Shown here piece after piece: positions 54,062-63,455 of a stretch of DNA of 64,000 nt. Made by a program: the position numbers and the translations under genes. Source of the DNA: Stentor roeselii (Eukaryota > Ciliophora > Heterotrichea > Heterotrichida > Stentoridae); contig RSEH01000216.1 in the NCBI GenBank assembly GCA_006503475.1, forward strand, positions 1 through 64,000, read 5' to 3'. Within the stretch, counting starts at the first letter, position 1. Each line of letters starts with the position of its first letter. The notes beneath the pieces were generated by a model that saw only the letters and a list, made by a program, of their open reading frames with translations, did not search any database and was not told the origin of the DNA.

Positions 54062-56995
54062 CTAAAGAGTTTGCAGTTTTACTAGTTTCGAACTTAGAAC
54101 GGGATTCAAGCAAGAAGCGCCCTGAACCTCAGCGATTCTTTTCACCTTGGCCATAGTCTCCACAGTGCAAAATTCAGTGAAAGTGACTGTCAAAAGGACA
54201 TTCAATACGTTTTCGTTGTTAGTTAAGAAAGGAAGGTGAAGGCAAAGGTCTGCAAGCAAGTCGTGAATGACCTTCGCGTGTTTTTTATGAGATGTTAAAG
54301 GAAAGAAACTCAGCCACCAAGGCACCAGCAGGTCCAAAGCGAGACAATCGTGTTTCCATTGAATTAGTCCTCCGAGGGCGATGATTGTCAAGTCTTTCAA
54401 CTTCTGATCAGTTACTTTTTTCGAGTCTTTCAATAAAAGCAGCATGGATTCGAGATGAGCTAAAAGAAAAGCTGCCTGGTCTTTAAACAGGTCTTTTGGA
54501 AGGTGTTGAAAAAGGGACTCTAGGATTGAAATACTTCGCTTTTTTACATGGTAATGAGGATAACGCTCGTATGGAGTCAGTGATTGAAGAAGGCTTTGAA
54601 GGTCTTGAAGGTTCAGGGAACTTGCTTTGTGTTTTAATAAGTGACTCAGTAGGGACAAGGTGAATAAGGCCTCACTTTCAGTTAGTTTCTTAGAATCTAG
54701 CTTTAGAAGGTGAACCTTGTAAAGACTGTCTAGAGTTTCTACAAGACATGTGGGAAGGTCATTGAAAAACATGTCGACTAATGACCGGAGGTCGTGATTC
54801 AAACGTTTTTTGTCTTTTTCTTGGAGTTGCTTTCGCTTTAATAGCACTTTTTCAAATGAACTAATGATTGACAACGGGTCAAAGCGCTCAGTTCGCGCGT
54901 TGATTTCAATCAAATTTTTAATTTTAACAACAACTTCACATGTGACTTCGAGATCTGATTCATTTTCAGCCAGGACCCAAAAAAAAGAAGTGAATTTTGA
55001 AGTTGTTTCTGGTAATGAACGGTATTGACCAGGAGCTTGTGAGATCAAATTAATCAAACAACTTACCAGGTTTACTACCAGCAGAACTGGAAGGTCCTCC
55101 TGATGATTTTCAATGAAATTCTCCAGTTTTTGCAAAGTTTCTTCGGCAAAAGGGCGAAAATCTTCATTCGCCGAGTCCATTAAGGACAACAAGGTCTGTA
55201 AACAGTCTTCCACCTGGTTCAAGTCATCCAATCTAATCAAAACAACAGGCAAGACGACTTGCAAGTACCTAGCCAGTCCTTTTCCATCTTTTTCACTTAA
55301 ACAAATCAAAGACTTGACAACAGCAGACTTCTCCGGAGCGAGTTGATGCATGATCAATACGATTTTCACGTATTTCTCTAAAACCTCTGAAAATTCTTCA
55401 CTTTTTGCTGTTTTCCTCAAAGCGATCAAGCATTCGAAGACTTCTAACTTCTGCTCGTCGTTTACCAGGTCGATTTTTGAGAGAAGTTTAAAAAACAAGT
55501 CGTGAAAAGAACCGTCTAGATGCTCCTTGCACTTCGAACAAAAGACAGTCAAGACCTCCAAGGCCCTGGAAAGACACCCTTCCCGGTCAAGACAAGCCAA
55601 GACCATTGGAAGGAACTGACAAGTGACTCTTCTGCATTCATCTTTACCTGGCCCTTCTAAGGTCTTTGAAAGGACCTTCAGAGCTTTTCGAACAATAACG
55701 TCTTCTGAATCAGTGAGTCCTGCTTTGAAAATAGTAGAAAAAGAACTCGAAAAGGTATCTTGCAAGTCATTATCTTGCACCTGAAGGACTTTTCCTAGTA
55801 GTCTCAAAGCGCTCCATCGAAGAGACCCCCGAGAATCCTGCATGAAAGATTGAACTGTTCTTGAAATAACTTCAAGTTTTTCGTTTCCTACAATTAGTTC
55901 AAAGATTTCTCCTAGAACTAAACACCCTGCGAATAACTCTTGTTCACTAGGAGTCTGTTGAAAGACTCTCTCTATTACTCTTAATAGGTACTCAACAATG
56001 CTCTCGCCGACAGAACGGACTACTCTCATCATCAGTCCAAGCAAAGTCCTCTGCGCTGAGTCATCAACTCCAAACATCAGCCCAGGGGCGGTTAAGACAA
56101 GTTCTTCAAGCAGGGCATGACAAAGACTCATCAAAAACTGACTCTTGTCAATAACCGAGGCCACATTCAACTCAACTACATTGACAACTAGTTCAATCAC
56201 TAGAGTTTTTACTGTCAAACTACTGCAATTTTTCCTTATTTCTTCTAAAAACAACTGAAGCCCTGCTAAGTCTTGCTTAAAATAAAGAGGTTCAGCTTCT
56301 GCAAGGTCCACAAGACTTTTCAAGCTATTTTCAGCCTGTTCAGGGAACATCTGACAAAGAAACTCAGCAGATTTCAATAATGGTCTTAAAGTGTCTGCAT
56401 ATTGGCTGGGTTCCGATGAGTTGATAACGGATATATAAACTGTTAACGAATGAATCGCTGAAAATCGAAGTTCGGCTTGACTCGCTTCTAAGTTTTTTAA
56501 GTATATTGGGATCAGCTTTCTTCTGAACTTGGAAAAGGTGTCGAAGTAGAAAGGAATAATTTCGGCAAGGACAAGAAAACTTATAAATTTCGTGAAGATG
56601 TTTTCGCTTTGAATCGAAGAGATTAAAAAAGTAAGAAAATTCTGCCACTTTTCACCAGAATTTGACTGAATTATCAACCCTGCCAGCTCGGATATTGTTA
56701 GACTCAGGTATTTACCGATTTTCCATGAAGTTGAAAGTGATGCGGAATTTAGTAGCTCGGATTTTATGAAATTTTTAGAGTCTTCTGAGATGGTTTGCCA
56801 GAGACTTGCCCAGGATTGTTTCAAGACTGATAAAATCAGGAGTTTTTTGTCTTCTTCTTCTAGACTTTTTAGTAATTCCATCATTTCCCGGCAGAATTCG
56901 TCAGGGTTATTTGCGCGGAAAAGGTTCAGTTCGACTTCTGCAGTGTTTCTGGATTCTTTATCATTTTTGATTAAAAAATTCAAAATCCTTTCCAT
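54062..56995 (-). CDS. Importin-beta family nuclear transport receptor
   Basis: This 977-residue all-helical HEAT-repeat protein begins MERILNFLIKNDKESRNTAEVELNLFRANNPDEF, matching the importin-beta N-terminal region of IPO4/IPO5 (Kap123/Kap121), where RanGTP binds. HEAT-like pairs continue to the C-terminus (e.g. GSLRWSALRLLGKVL, LSSLMDSANEDFRPFAEETL). It probably imports ribosomal proteins or histones. The exact paralogue cannot be fixed by eye. It is followed 15 nt later by MRTO4 on the same strand. Confidence 0.85.
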   Translation of the reverse strand: MERILNFLIKNDKESRNTAEVELNLFRANNPDEFCREMMELLKSLEEEDKKLLILSVLKQSWASLWQTISEDSKNFIKSELLNSASLSTSWKIGKYLSLTISELAGLIIQSNSGEKWQNFLTFLISSIQSENIFTKFISFLVLAEIIPFYFDTFSKFRRKLIPIYLKNLEASQAELRFSAIHSLTVYISVINSSEPSQYADTLRPLLKSAEFLCQMFPEQAENSLKSLVDLAEAEPLYFKQDLAGLQLFLEEIRKNCSSLTVKTLVIELVVNVVELNVASVIDKSQFLMSLCHALLEELVLTAPGLMFGVDDSAQRTLLGLMMRVVRSVGESIVEYLLRVIERVFQQTPSEQELFAGCLVLGEIFELIVGNEKLEVISRTVQSFMQDSRGSLRWSALRLLGKVLQVQDNDLQDTFSSSFSTIFKAGLTDSEDVIVRKALKVLSKTLEGPGKDECRRVTCQFLPMVLACLDREGCLSRALEVLTVFCSKCKEHLDGSFHDLFFKLLSKIDLVNDEQKLEVFECLIALRKTAKSEEFSEVLEKYVKIVLIMHQLAPEKSAVVKSLICLSEKDGKGLARYLQVVLPVVLIRLDDLNQVEDCLQTLLSLMDSANEDFRPFAEETLQKLENFIENHQEDLPVLLVVNLVSCLINLISQAPGQYRSLPETTSKFTSFFWVLAENESDLEVTCEVVVKIKNLIEINARTERFDPLSIISSFEKVLLKRKQLQEKDKKRLNHDLRSLVDMFFNDLPTCLVETLDSLYKVHLLKLDSKKLTESEALFTLSLLSHLLKHKASSLNLQDLQSLLQSLTPYERYPHYHVKKRSISILESLFQHLPKDLFKDQAAFLLAHLESMLLLLKDSKKVTDQKLKDLTIIALGGLIQWKHDCLALDLLVPWWLSFFPLTSHKKHAKVIHDLLADLCLHLPFLTNNENVLNVLLTVTFTEFCTVETMAKVKRIAEVQGASCLNPVLSSKLVKLQTL

Positions 56996-57092
56996 TCAGT
57001 TTATTAACTTAGAATATAAAATCCAGCCATTTAATGCTTTTTCATGAAACAATTGCGAAGATTATCTGTTTTTTCCTTAAAATCTTAACTAA

Positions 57093-58076
57093 CTAAGGAA
57101 TAATGATGTTGTTTCGGATTTCATTGAAAGCTTCAGTCAACCTATCACGACCGTTCATTCCAAGTTTGATGACATTGGCAGCGTCTTGCTTTCCCATCTG
57201 AATCTCAGCTTCCAGGACACTTTGGGTGAAGTTAAGCGGCACGATACCTCCAGGCATTGTTCCTGTGGGTATAACAGTATATCTAAAAGTCACTTGTGGG
57301 AAAGTCACTTTTGCTTGACTTTGATACCAAATACCTCCAATATAGGAATTTATTTGATTCACTCTCGAAAATACTCCAATCGTGTTGAAACTATAAGTCG
57401 ATGGAAGAGGGTCCACCTTTGAATCAAAAATCAAATCAACTACTATATTCGATTGAGAGTATCCCAAATCCAAACACTTCTGAATCGGGTGAGTCGCGTC
57501 TAAGTTAATCAGACATCCTCCATCAGCCATCACATCTCCCTGAAAGAGAACATAAGGGAAAAAGAAAGGAGGAGCAGCAGAGCTCATAACAGCATTGACA
57601 AGGTTAGAGTTTCCAATAGATTCATCATAATTTTTATAAGTTCCACTGTTCAAACTAGTAGCTCCAACAGTGAACTTACGATTGATGCCTTTAGTTGTTT
57701 TTGAAGTCACAAACTTGCGAAGAGGACTAGTGTCGTAAATGGCAGGTTCGAAGAGAATCGCCTGCGCATATCCTCCAGGCCACTGAACAAAAATATTGTC
57801 CTGTCCTCCGATGGTGAGCCAAGTGTCGACCATGTACTGCGCCGCTGCCTTCTCCTGGCCCACAGGGTACTGAATCGCTGCTGCCGTGTTTAGCGCACCG
57901 GTCGAAACACCTGAAATCACAGTGTAAGCCACATCAGCTGCATTCAGGGTGTTAACCATCGTAAACATCGCTCCTGCCTCATAAGCTCCGTGTGAACCAC
58001 CTCCTTCGTATGAGACGATCAGGCATTTCTGTGATGATGCAGAAGAAATCATCCACAATAAGTTGGCGAATAACAT
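57093..58076 (-). CDS. Secreted patatin-like phospholipase
   Basis: This 327-residue protein has a signal-like N-terminus (MLFANLLWMISSASSQ). The patatin fold elements are the oxyanion loop EGGGSHGAYEAG (about 24-35), nucleophile elbow GVSTG with Ser58, and catalytic Asp185 in ADGG. This forms the Ser-Asp dyad used to release fatty acids from lipids. The ORF start lies inside the last 28 nt of the J-domain gene. If Met9 is used, the overlap is just ATGA. It may be lysosomal or exported, perhaps digestive or defensive; that is inference. Confidence 0.85.
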   Translation of the reverse strand: MLFANLLWMISSASSQKCLIVSYEGGGSHGAYEAGAMFTMVNTLNAADVAYTVISGVSTGALNTAAAIQYPVGQEKAAAQYMVDTWLTIGGQDNIFVQWPGGYAQAILFEPAIYDTSPLRKFVTSKTTKGINRKFTVGATSLNSGTYKNYDESIGNSNLVNAVMSSAAPPFFFPYVLFQGDVMADGGCLINLDATHPIQKCLDLGYSQSNIVVDLIFDSKVDPLPSTYSFNTIGVFSRVNQINSYIGGIWYQSQAKVTFPQVTFRYTVIPTGTMPGGIVPLNFTQSVLEAEIQMGKQDAANVIKLGMNGRDRLTEAFNEIRNNIIIP

Positions 58077-59011
58077 TTATCTGTCTTTTTTTCTCTCCAA
58101 AAATGGAAAAAGTCAACTTTTAAGAAAGGTTTTAAAGAAAAGTACGGGAAAATTATTGGGATTTTTAAGGATTTCAGGATATTGCATGATGATAAATCAA
58201 GAGATGAAAGCTTTTTTTGAAGGAGGTCGTTTTGGAGATCGTCTGAAGAGTCGAAGTAGGAATATAGGGCTTGTTTTCGTGATAATTGACTTGTGCAGAG
58301 TTGTTGTTGAAGGTCTAGCCAGTCCTTTTCAGCTCTTTTTTCGATTTCGTCAAAGGAGTCTTCAGGGTTAAAGCAGAATCTTACTGCGAGTTGTGAAGAT
58401 TCAGTGCATTTGGAGTATCGAATTGTTTTTTCAAAGCTGTAACCTGAGTCTTCCAAGCTTGAGTAAATTGAAATCGCCAGAAGCATGAGCATCGGGAAAA
58501 GACTGAAGAGCAAGAAAGGGTTGAAGTAAAAAGTTGAATCATTTTCGTAATTTTCTTCAGGGCATTGAAAAGGTTTTTCTTCTGAGTAAAAAAATTTCGC
58601 TTGAGGACGGCTCTGGTCCACTCCTTCCTTGACCAGTCTTTCATAAGAAGCTTTCAATGAAATGAAAACTTCTCCGTCACAGGTTCCCTTGTCAGGATGG
58701 AAGACCAGTGCCAGGACCTTGAATCTTTTACTAAGTTTCGCTTTGGAAATAGTAGAATAAGCGAATCCCATCTTTTCCCTGTCACTTGAAGCTAAAGAAA
58801 TCAAATGTTTCAACTTCTCAACAGCGAAGCCAGTCTCCAGATTTTTACTTCGAAGGTCAGTGACAAGTGATACAACTGAAGAATAAAGAACTTCAAAACT
58901 CTTGCAATCCGGGCGAATGTCGAAAACTAATTCAAACATCTCAACAGCCTGCAAAAATTTCTTATTTTTCAGAAACTCGATGCCAGATGCGTAAATATCT
59001 TGAATTTCCAT
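58049..59011 (-). CDS. J-domain membrane protein (DnaJ-like)
   Basis: In this 320-residue protein an N-terminal helical region with TPR-like character (about 1-45) precedes a J domain carrying HPD at 105-107 (LSKRFKVLALVFHPDKGTCDG, ASYERLV), which would stimulate an Hsp70. A single hydrophobic segment (NPFLLFSLFPMLMLLAISIY, about 164-183) anchors it, probably in the ER. The C-terminal domain is unassigned. This order recalls DNAJB12/B14-type co-chaperones. The start ATG shares one base with the upstream gene's TAA, and the end overlaps the patatin ORF by 28 nt. Confidence 0.8.
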   Translation of the reverse strand: MEIQDIYASGIEFLKNKKFLQAVEMFELVFDIRPDCKSFEVLYSSVVSLVTDLRSKNLETGFAVEKLKHLISLASSDREKMGFAYSTISKAKLSKRFKVLALVFHPDKGTCDGEVFISLKASYERLVKEGVDQSRPQAKFFYSEEKPFQCPEENYENDSTFYFNPFLLFSLFPMLMLLAISIYSSLEDSGYSFEKTIRYSKCTESSQLAVRFCFNPEDSFDEIEKRAEKDWLDLQQQLCTSQLSRKQALYSYFDSSDDLQNDLLQKKLSSLDLSSCNILKSLKIPIIFPYFSLKPFLKVDFFHFWREKKTDKCYSPTYCG

Positions 59012-59685
59012 TAATTATTAAAATTAGCAGGGGTTTGAAGACATACTTCAGAAGTTTCAACATATTTCGAGTGATCTGAAACACATCTGGCCTTACAAAT
59101 GCTTTTTACCCTGTTTTTACTTTTAAGGTCTCGAAGTTGAGCGATTTGTTTGAGTTTTGCCTTGTAGTTGATATAATATCGTTCTTTTCTTTCATCTTCT
59201 TGAATAGAAATGCTTTTTTTTCGTTGATTAAGATTTTCTTGGATTTTGCTAAGTCTTGAATCGAGGTGGGTGTAAACTTTGCAGGTTCCTGTCACTTCTA
59301 AGTCGATTTTTTCGCTTGGCTTTTCGGACTTGCTGGGAACTGTTCGAGAAAATGGCACTTTTTGGGGGCTTTTGCTTTTTAGTCGCGATTGGCTTACTCG
59401 CGTTGACTCGATTGAAGGAAGAAGGTCTCTTTCTTTCAGTCGACTGTCGAATGACTTAAGGTAACTAGGAGAATATTTTGAGGATATTATTGAAGGGCTT
59501 TGATATTTTATGTATTTTGAAATGCACTGAGACTTTTGCATTGTTGTCATTGCGGATGATAGTAAATTGTCTAGACTTGATAAGTGATCCTTTTGGAACT
59601 TCGGGGAATCGTTTGGGCTTAGAAGGAGTTCTAACATGGATTTATATGGGTTTAGACTAGGTAAGTTAAATTCAAATATAACCAC
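59011..59685 (-). CDS. Ser/Lys-rich protein, unrecognised
   Basis: This 224-residue hydrophilic protein is rich in Ser, Lys and Leu. The N-terminal part (SMLELLLSPNDSPKF) could also be the start. A basic coiled segment at about 140-185 (LSKIQENLNQRKKSISIQEDE) is the only clear secondary structure. There is no signal peptide or named domain. Its TAA overlaps the ATG of the J-domain gene (TAATG). It may be a cytoskeletal protein, and the function is unknown. Confidence 0.6.
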   Translation of the reverse strand: MVIFEFNLPSLNPYKSMLELLLSPNDSPKFQKDHLSSLDNLLSSAMTTMQKSQCISKYIKYQSPSIISSKYSPSYLKSFDSRLKERDLLPSIESTRVSQSRLKSKSPQKVPFSRTVPSKSEKPSEKIDLEVTGTCKVYTHLDSRLSKIQENLNQRKKSISIQEDERKERYYINYKAKLKQIAQLRDLKSKNRVKSICKARCVSDHSKYVETSEVCLQTPANFNN

Positions 59686-60301
59686 TTTTTTTTAGAGTAG
59701 GGATTTTTTGGATGATTTTATGGGAATTTATTAAATGGTTTGGATATTTTAAAGAGTTTTTGAAAAAGAATTCATCAAATCTTTGAAGTAATGAGTGAGA
59801 TCTGGTTATTGTGATAGGAGGCATTAGGATATTTTCTATTTTTTTGAGTAATGTAAAGTGATAGATCAAGATATGAATAGTGCTCTGTATAAAGATTAAA
59901 TAGGATACTTAATAAGATGATAGGTAAAATAAGAACTAGAATAAAATATTAAATAAATTGTTTTATTAGTTTAGATTAATGTTTGAACATTGATTTACGG
60001 GCGGGTTATATAAGATTTAGAGATGAACATTAAAGTCAATTTTTCAATGTAATTATAAAATTATTGAAGTTTAAATCATGATAGCTCTAGATTGCAGTTT
60101 TGATTAAAACATGATTATCTTCCCTTAATTAGCATATTTCAAATCAAAAACATAATTTTTTACCTGCAATTTTTTATCTTACATTTAAGTACTCTATCTA
60201 ATATAAAATCATCTCAATAATCAACCAATAATCATTTCAACATCTTAAAAACCATTCCACTAATTTCATTTATCTGCAAATTTCCAGATAATAAATCCAA
60301 T
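59686..60301. other. Divergent intergenic region, 616 bp
   Basis: It is AT-rich throughout, with stops in all frames. It contains the promoters of the orphan gene (left) and the UBX gene (right). Nothing specific is recognised. Confidence 0.45.
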
Positions 60302-61525
60302 ATGTTCCCATTCAAAGAGTCAGCAAAGCAAATCAGGAAAGACTTTTCCAATTTGGTTTCAGAAGTAAAAGATTTATTCGATCCAAAAGATGAATTTGAA
60401 ACATTCATTAAATCCAGCAACTTTCTGAACTTCCCAAGTTTTCTGTCCCTATCAAAGAATAACCTAAAGAAGTACATAAAAGATCAGCGCAAGACATGTC
60501 TTGTTTTCCTGTACAACAGTTCATTAGGAGTTGATTATCTAAGATCAGTGATGTGCAATCCTGAAATTGTAGACATGATCCGGAGTTCTTTTCCATTTTT
60601 TGCAGATTTTCAAGACTCAGAAAGAGGTCAAAGAGCAATCAATCGTTTAAACCACGGCCAACCTTTTGTCCTTGGCTTGTTTTCAAATGAAGGCGCTTTA
60701 AGTGTGAGACAAAATCAATGCAGTCTCGCTGAAACTCTTACTTTCTTAAGAAATCATCCGAATAACTACCCAAGAAGCCCGAAAGCTAGAAATTCGAACC
60801 AAAATCATCAATTTGAAGATGAGGATGCGATTTTTCAACAACAATTGCAAGAAGCTCTTGAAAGAAGTCGTGCTGATGAAGTTCGGATTAAAAGAGAGGA
60901 GGACCAAAGGGAAAACTTTTTTCGTGATCCGGATGAGGATGAGTTGGAAAAAGTCATCGCTTTGAGCAAAATTGAACATGATGAAAAGGTTCGGGAAGAA
61001 GAAATATTGAAACAAGCCATTCTTGAAAGCCAGGCCAGTTATCATCAGCCGGAGCTTGAAGATAATTATGCAGAGTTGGAACAAGCTCTTGAAATCAGTA
61101 AAAATGAGAATTATAGGCACTCGGAAAGCGTTATGATTAGGAATATGCAAGATGTTGAATATCGAGATGCTCAAGATAGGGCTTTAGAACAAGAAAGAAT
61201 TAAAAATGAAAGGAGTTTAGAGAAAGAGAAGGAGAAGAATAGGAAACAGGAGGAGGTTAAGGAAAAAATGAAGTTATTAGGAGAGGAACCTGGATTGGTG
61301 CCTGAAACTTGTATTGTTAAGTTTGTGTTGCCAAATGGACAGAGAATTGAAAGAAGGTTTTATGTGAATTCTGAAGTTGTTTTGCTTTACTATTTCATTG
61401 AAATGAAAGGCTTTGAAAATTTTGAATTATTGACTGGATTTCCTCTGAAATTTATTAGAGATGGTACTATTGACTCAAATGGTTTGAAAGCAGGAGGTCT
61501 TTGCCATGTTAGGTTAAATGCTTAG
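60302..61525 (+). CDS. UAS-UIM-UBX domain protein (UBXN7-like)
   Basis: In this 407-residue protein an N-terminal thioredoxin-like UAS domain covers about 40-150 (KTCLVFLYNSSLGVDYLRSVMC, FVLGLFSNEG). Four UIM-like ubiquitin-binding helices follow with the E-x3-A-x2-x-S pattern (IFQQQLQEALERS, LEKVIALSKIE, ILKQAILESQ, LEQALEISKNE), then a charged coiled coil. A C-terminal UBX domain (about 327-407, CIVKFVLPNGQRIERRFYVN to LKAGGLCHVRL) should bind p97/Cdc48. The order matches UBXN7, which links ubiquitin ligases to p97, but the UBA is missing and the UIMs are multiplied. Confidence 0.85.
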   Translation: MFPFKESAKQIRKDFSNLVSEVKDLFDPKDEFETFIKSSNFLNFPSFLSLSKNNLKKYIKDQRKTCLVFLYNSSLGVDYLRSVMCNPEIVDMIRSSFPFFADFQDSERGQRAINRLNHGQPFVLGLFSNEGALSVRQNQCSLAETLTFLRNHPNNYPRSPKARNSNQNHQFEDEDAIFQQQLQEALERSRADEVRIKREEDQRENFFRDPDEDELEKVIALSKIEHDEKVREEEILKQAILESQASYHQPELEDNYAELEQALEISKNENYRHSESVMIRNMQDVEYRDAQDRALEQERIKNERSLEKEKEKNRKQEEVKEKMKLLGEEPGLVPETCIVKFVLPNGQRIERRFYVNSEVVLLYYFIEMKGFENFELLTGFPLKFIRDGTIDSNGLKAGGLCHVRLNA

Positions 61526-61849
61526 ATAATTTAGCCAAAAAATAATCTCTGAATATATCCTCTATCAGTCTATTTTAATCCAGCAGTAATCAATTTGTAT
61601 CGTAAATTCTATTCACCTTCATTTCACTAGCCCTATCTTTTACTACAAAGACTCTAACCAAAACTAACAAAAAATATTTTTATAAAGATAGTAAAACAAT
61701 ACACCCAGCATTCAATCCCATCATTATCCTACTTCCTTCAAAGCTATCCAACAGGTCACACTACACCCAAGAAAATCTCCCTTTTCCAAAACTATTAACC
61801 AAACCCCTCCAATTAATCCTTCAAATCATAATCCTTCCCTGTCTAAAAA
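61526..61849. promoter_or_regulatory. C-rich 5' flank of carbonic anhydrase 1, 324 bp
   Basis: The right 170 bp are C-rich and G-poor (ACACCCAGCATTCAATCCC near 61700, CCAAACCCCTCC near 61800) and end in GTCTAAAAAATG at the start codon. No other element is seen. Confidence 0.4.
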
Positions 61850-62683
61850 ATGACTGCCGATCACCACAAATTAAAAATGATTCTTCTTTCCCTATTCTTC
61901 TCAGCACATGCTTGGAACTACTCGCATCACGGTCACGACTGGGGGGGTTCATGCATCTCAGGTCACAAGCAGACTCCAATCAACATAAACGGATCAAAAG
62001 TGGTCGAAGTGATTTATTCAGACCCAGAACACATGGAACTCGACTTTAAATTCAAGTCAGTCCATCTTCAAGGAGTCCAGACAGACGCGAGTTACGTGAT
62101 TCGAGGCGACATGGGCTTTTTAACGATATACAAAAATAGACAGGTCTGGCTTGACAAGATAAAAATCGTCAATGTTCACTTCCATTCACCAGGGGAAAAC
62201 CAGCTGAATGGGGAAGAACTCGACTTGGAGATGCACATGGTCATGCAAGATCCTTATAAAAAGTTCTCTTTTTTGGTATTTGGGGTACTTTTCAAGGTTG
62301 GAGAAAAGCAAAACGCTTTTGTACAGAAAGTGATTCATGAGTATTCAAAAGAATTTTACTTTAGTCTTGATGAGGCCTTTGAAAATCATAGAATTAAGAA
62401 TTTTTTTATGTTTGAAGGAAGTCTTACTACACCACCTTGCACTGAGGATGTGATTTGGTTTGTGGATGATCATGTTAGAAGTATCACTTTAGAGGAGTTT
62501 GAGATGTTTAATCATTTGTGGAAAGCGAATATCAGCTTTGCTGATGGGTTTGGAAATAATAGGGAAATTCAAGATTCGCATGATAGGATTGTTTGGCATC
62601 ATCATGCGGGGAAGAGCTATTTTTATAGCTATGTGCTTTGTGGGATTATTACTATTGTTTTCATCTATGTGATTAGGAAATAA
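61850..62683 (+). CDS. Membrane-anchored alpha-carbonic anhydrase 1
   Basis: This 277-residue enzyme interconverts CO2 and bicarbonate. A signal peptide (LKMILLSLFFSAHA) leads to WNYSHHGHDW. Zinc ligands are His110 and His112 (VNVHFHSPGEN) and His129 (LEMHMV). Glu116 and Thr194 (LTTPPC) are the gatekeepers, Cys35 and Cys197 a likely disulfide, and GNNRE sits near 235. A C-terminal membrane helix (YVLCGIITIVFIYVIRK) anchors it with the active domain outside the cytosol. The segment that normally contains the proton-shuttle His (NNGH) is not conserved. It is the first of a tandem pair. Confidence 0.95.
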   Translation: MTADHHKLKMILLSLFFSAHAWNYSHHGHDWGGSCISGHKQTPININGSKVVEVIYSDPEHMELDFKFKSVHLQGVQTDASYVIRGDMGFLTIYKNRQVWLDKIKIVNVHFHSPGENQLNGEELDLEMHMVMQDPYKKFSFLVFGVLFKVGEKQNAFVQKVIHEYSKEFYFSLDEAFENHRIKNFFMFEGSLTTPPCTEDVIWFVDDHVRSITLEEFEMFNHLWKANISFADGFGNNREIQDSHDRIVWHHHAGKSYFYSYVLCGIITIVFIYVIRK

Positions 62684-63455
62684 TTTGGTAATAATTAGGT
62701 TATTTGGATGGTGATGACTGAAAATTTTTAAGATTCTGAGATTTTTATATTGGAGTTTTTTGGAGGGTCTTGAGGATGACTGGGGTGAATTTTCGTTTGG
62801 GCTTTAGAGGTACTTCTTTTATTTTAAAGGTATTGATAGTTGATTTAGAATTAAATAGTGGACTCACTTTATCGATGATAAGGTTTTTGAGACAAGTTTT
62901 AACTAGATAGGTCTTAGGTTGTTATTGGAGAGGATCAGTTCCTCAAAATAATCTATTCGTTTTTACCTCTTAGTAAGCCCTAGATCTAAGCTAAAACCCT
63001 TAAGAAACATTAGATTAAATACCCATCGTTTAAGTTCGTATTCATGAGTCTCTTCAACACAGCATACATAAATATCGAAATATTAGTAGGAATTACTTAA
63101 AGTTTAGTTTAGATTAAGAACCAATTTAAATTTTAGTTCCCATAAAAACTAGATTTTTGTATAATGCCATATATATAAATTTATATATATTAATACCATT
63201 TATTTACTATTTCAACAAATATCTAGAAAATCATCTTTTCTATTCCAACACACGCATCAAATCGCTCTAAAAACATCAAAAACACCCTAAAAGTCTTACC
63301 TAAAGAACCATAAAACTTAACTGACTTAAAAATAACCAAAAACTTAAAAAATCCATTCATTTGAGTCCTCACAAAGAATGACATAAAAAATCATCCAAGG
63401 TTCCCATCGACTAATTCAAACAAAAATATGGTAAAATAAGAACCATTAATAAATT
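62684..63455. other. Intergenic region between the carbonic anhydrase genes, 772 bp
   Basis: The left half is T/G-rich and the middle AT-rich with the palindrome at 63169-63190. The right 230 bp are C-rich and G-poor with TCTAAAAA and CCCTAAAAG near 63265-63290, like the flank of the first copy. No ORF or RNA gene is recognised. Confidence 0.4.
63169..63190. repeat. Perfect 22-bp AT palindrome
   Basis: The arms ATATATATAAA and TTTATATATAT meet at 63179/63180. It could be a promoter element or simply low-complexity AT sequence. Confidence 0.7.

Noticed and set aside
60746-61174. 142-codon antisense ORF opposite the UBX gene
   Set aside because: Its F/I/L-rich composition is what the reverse of Glu/Lys-rich coding sequence produces.
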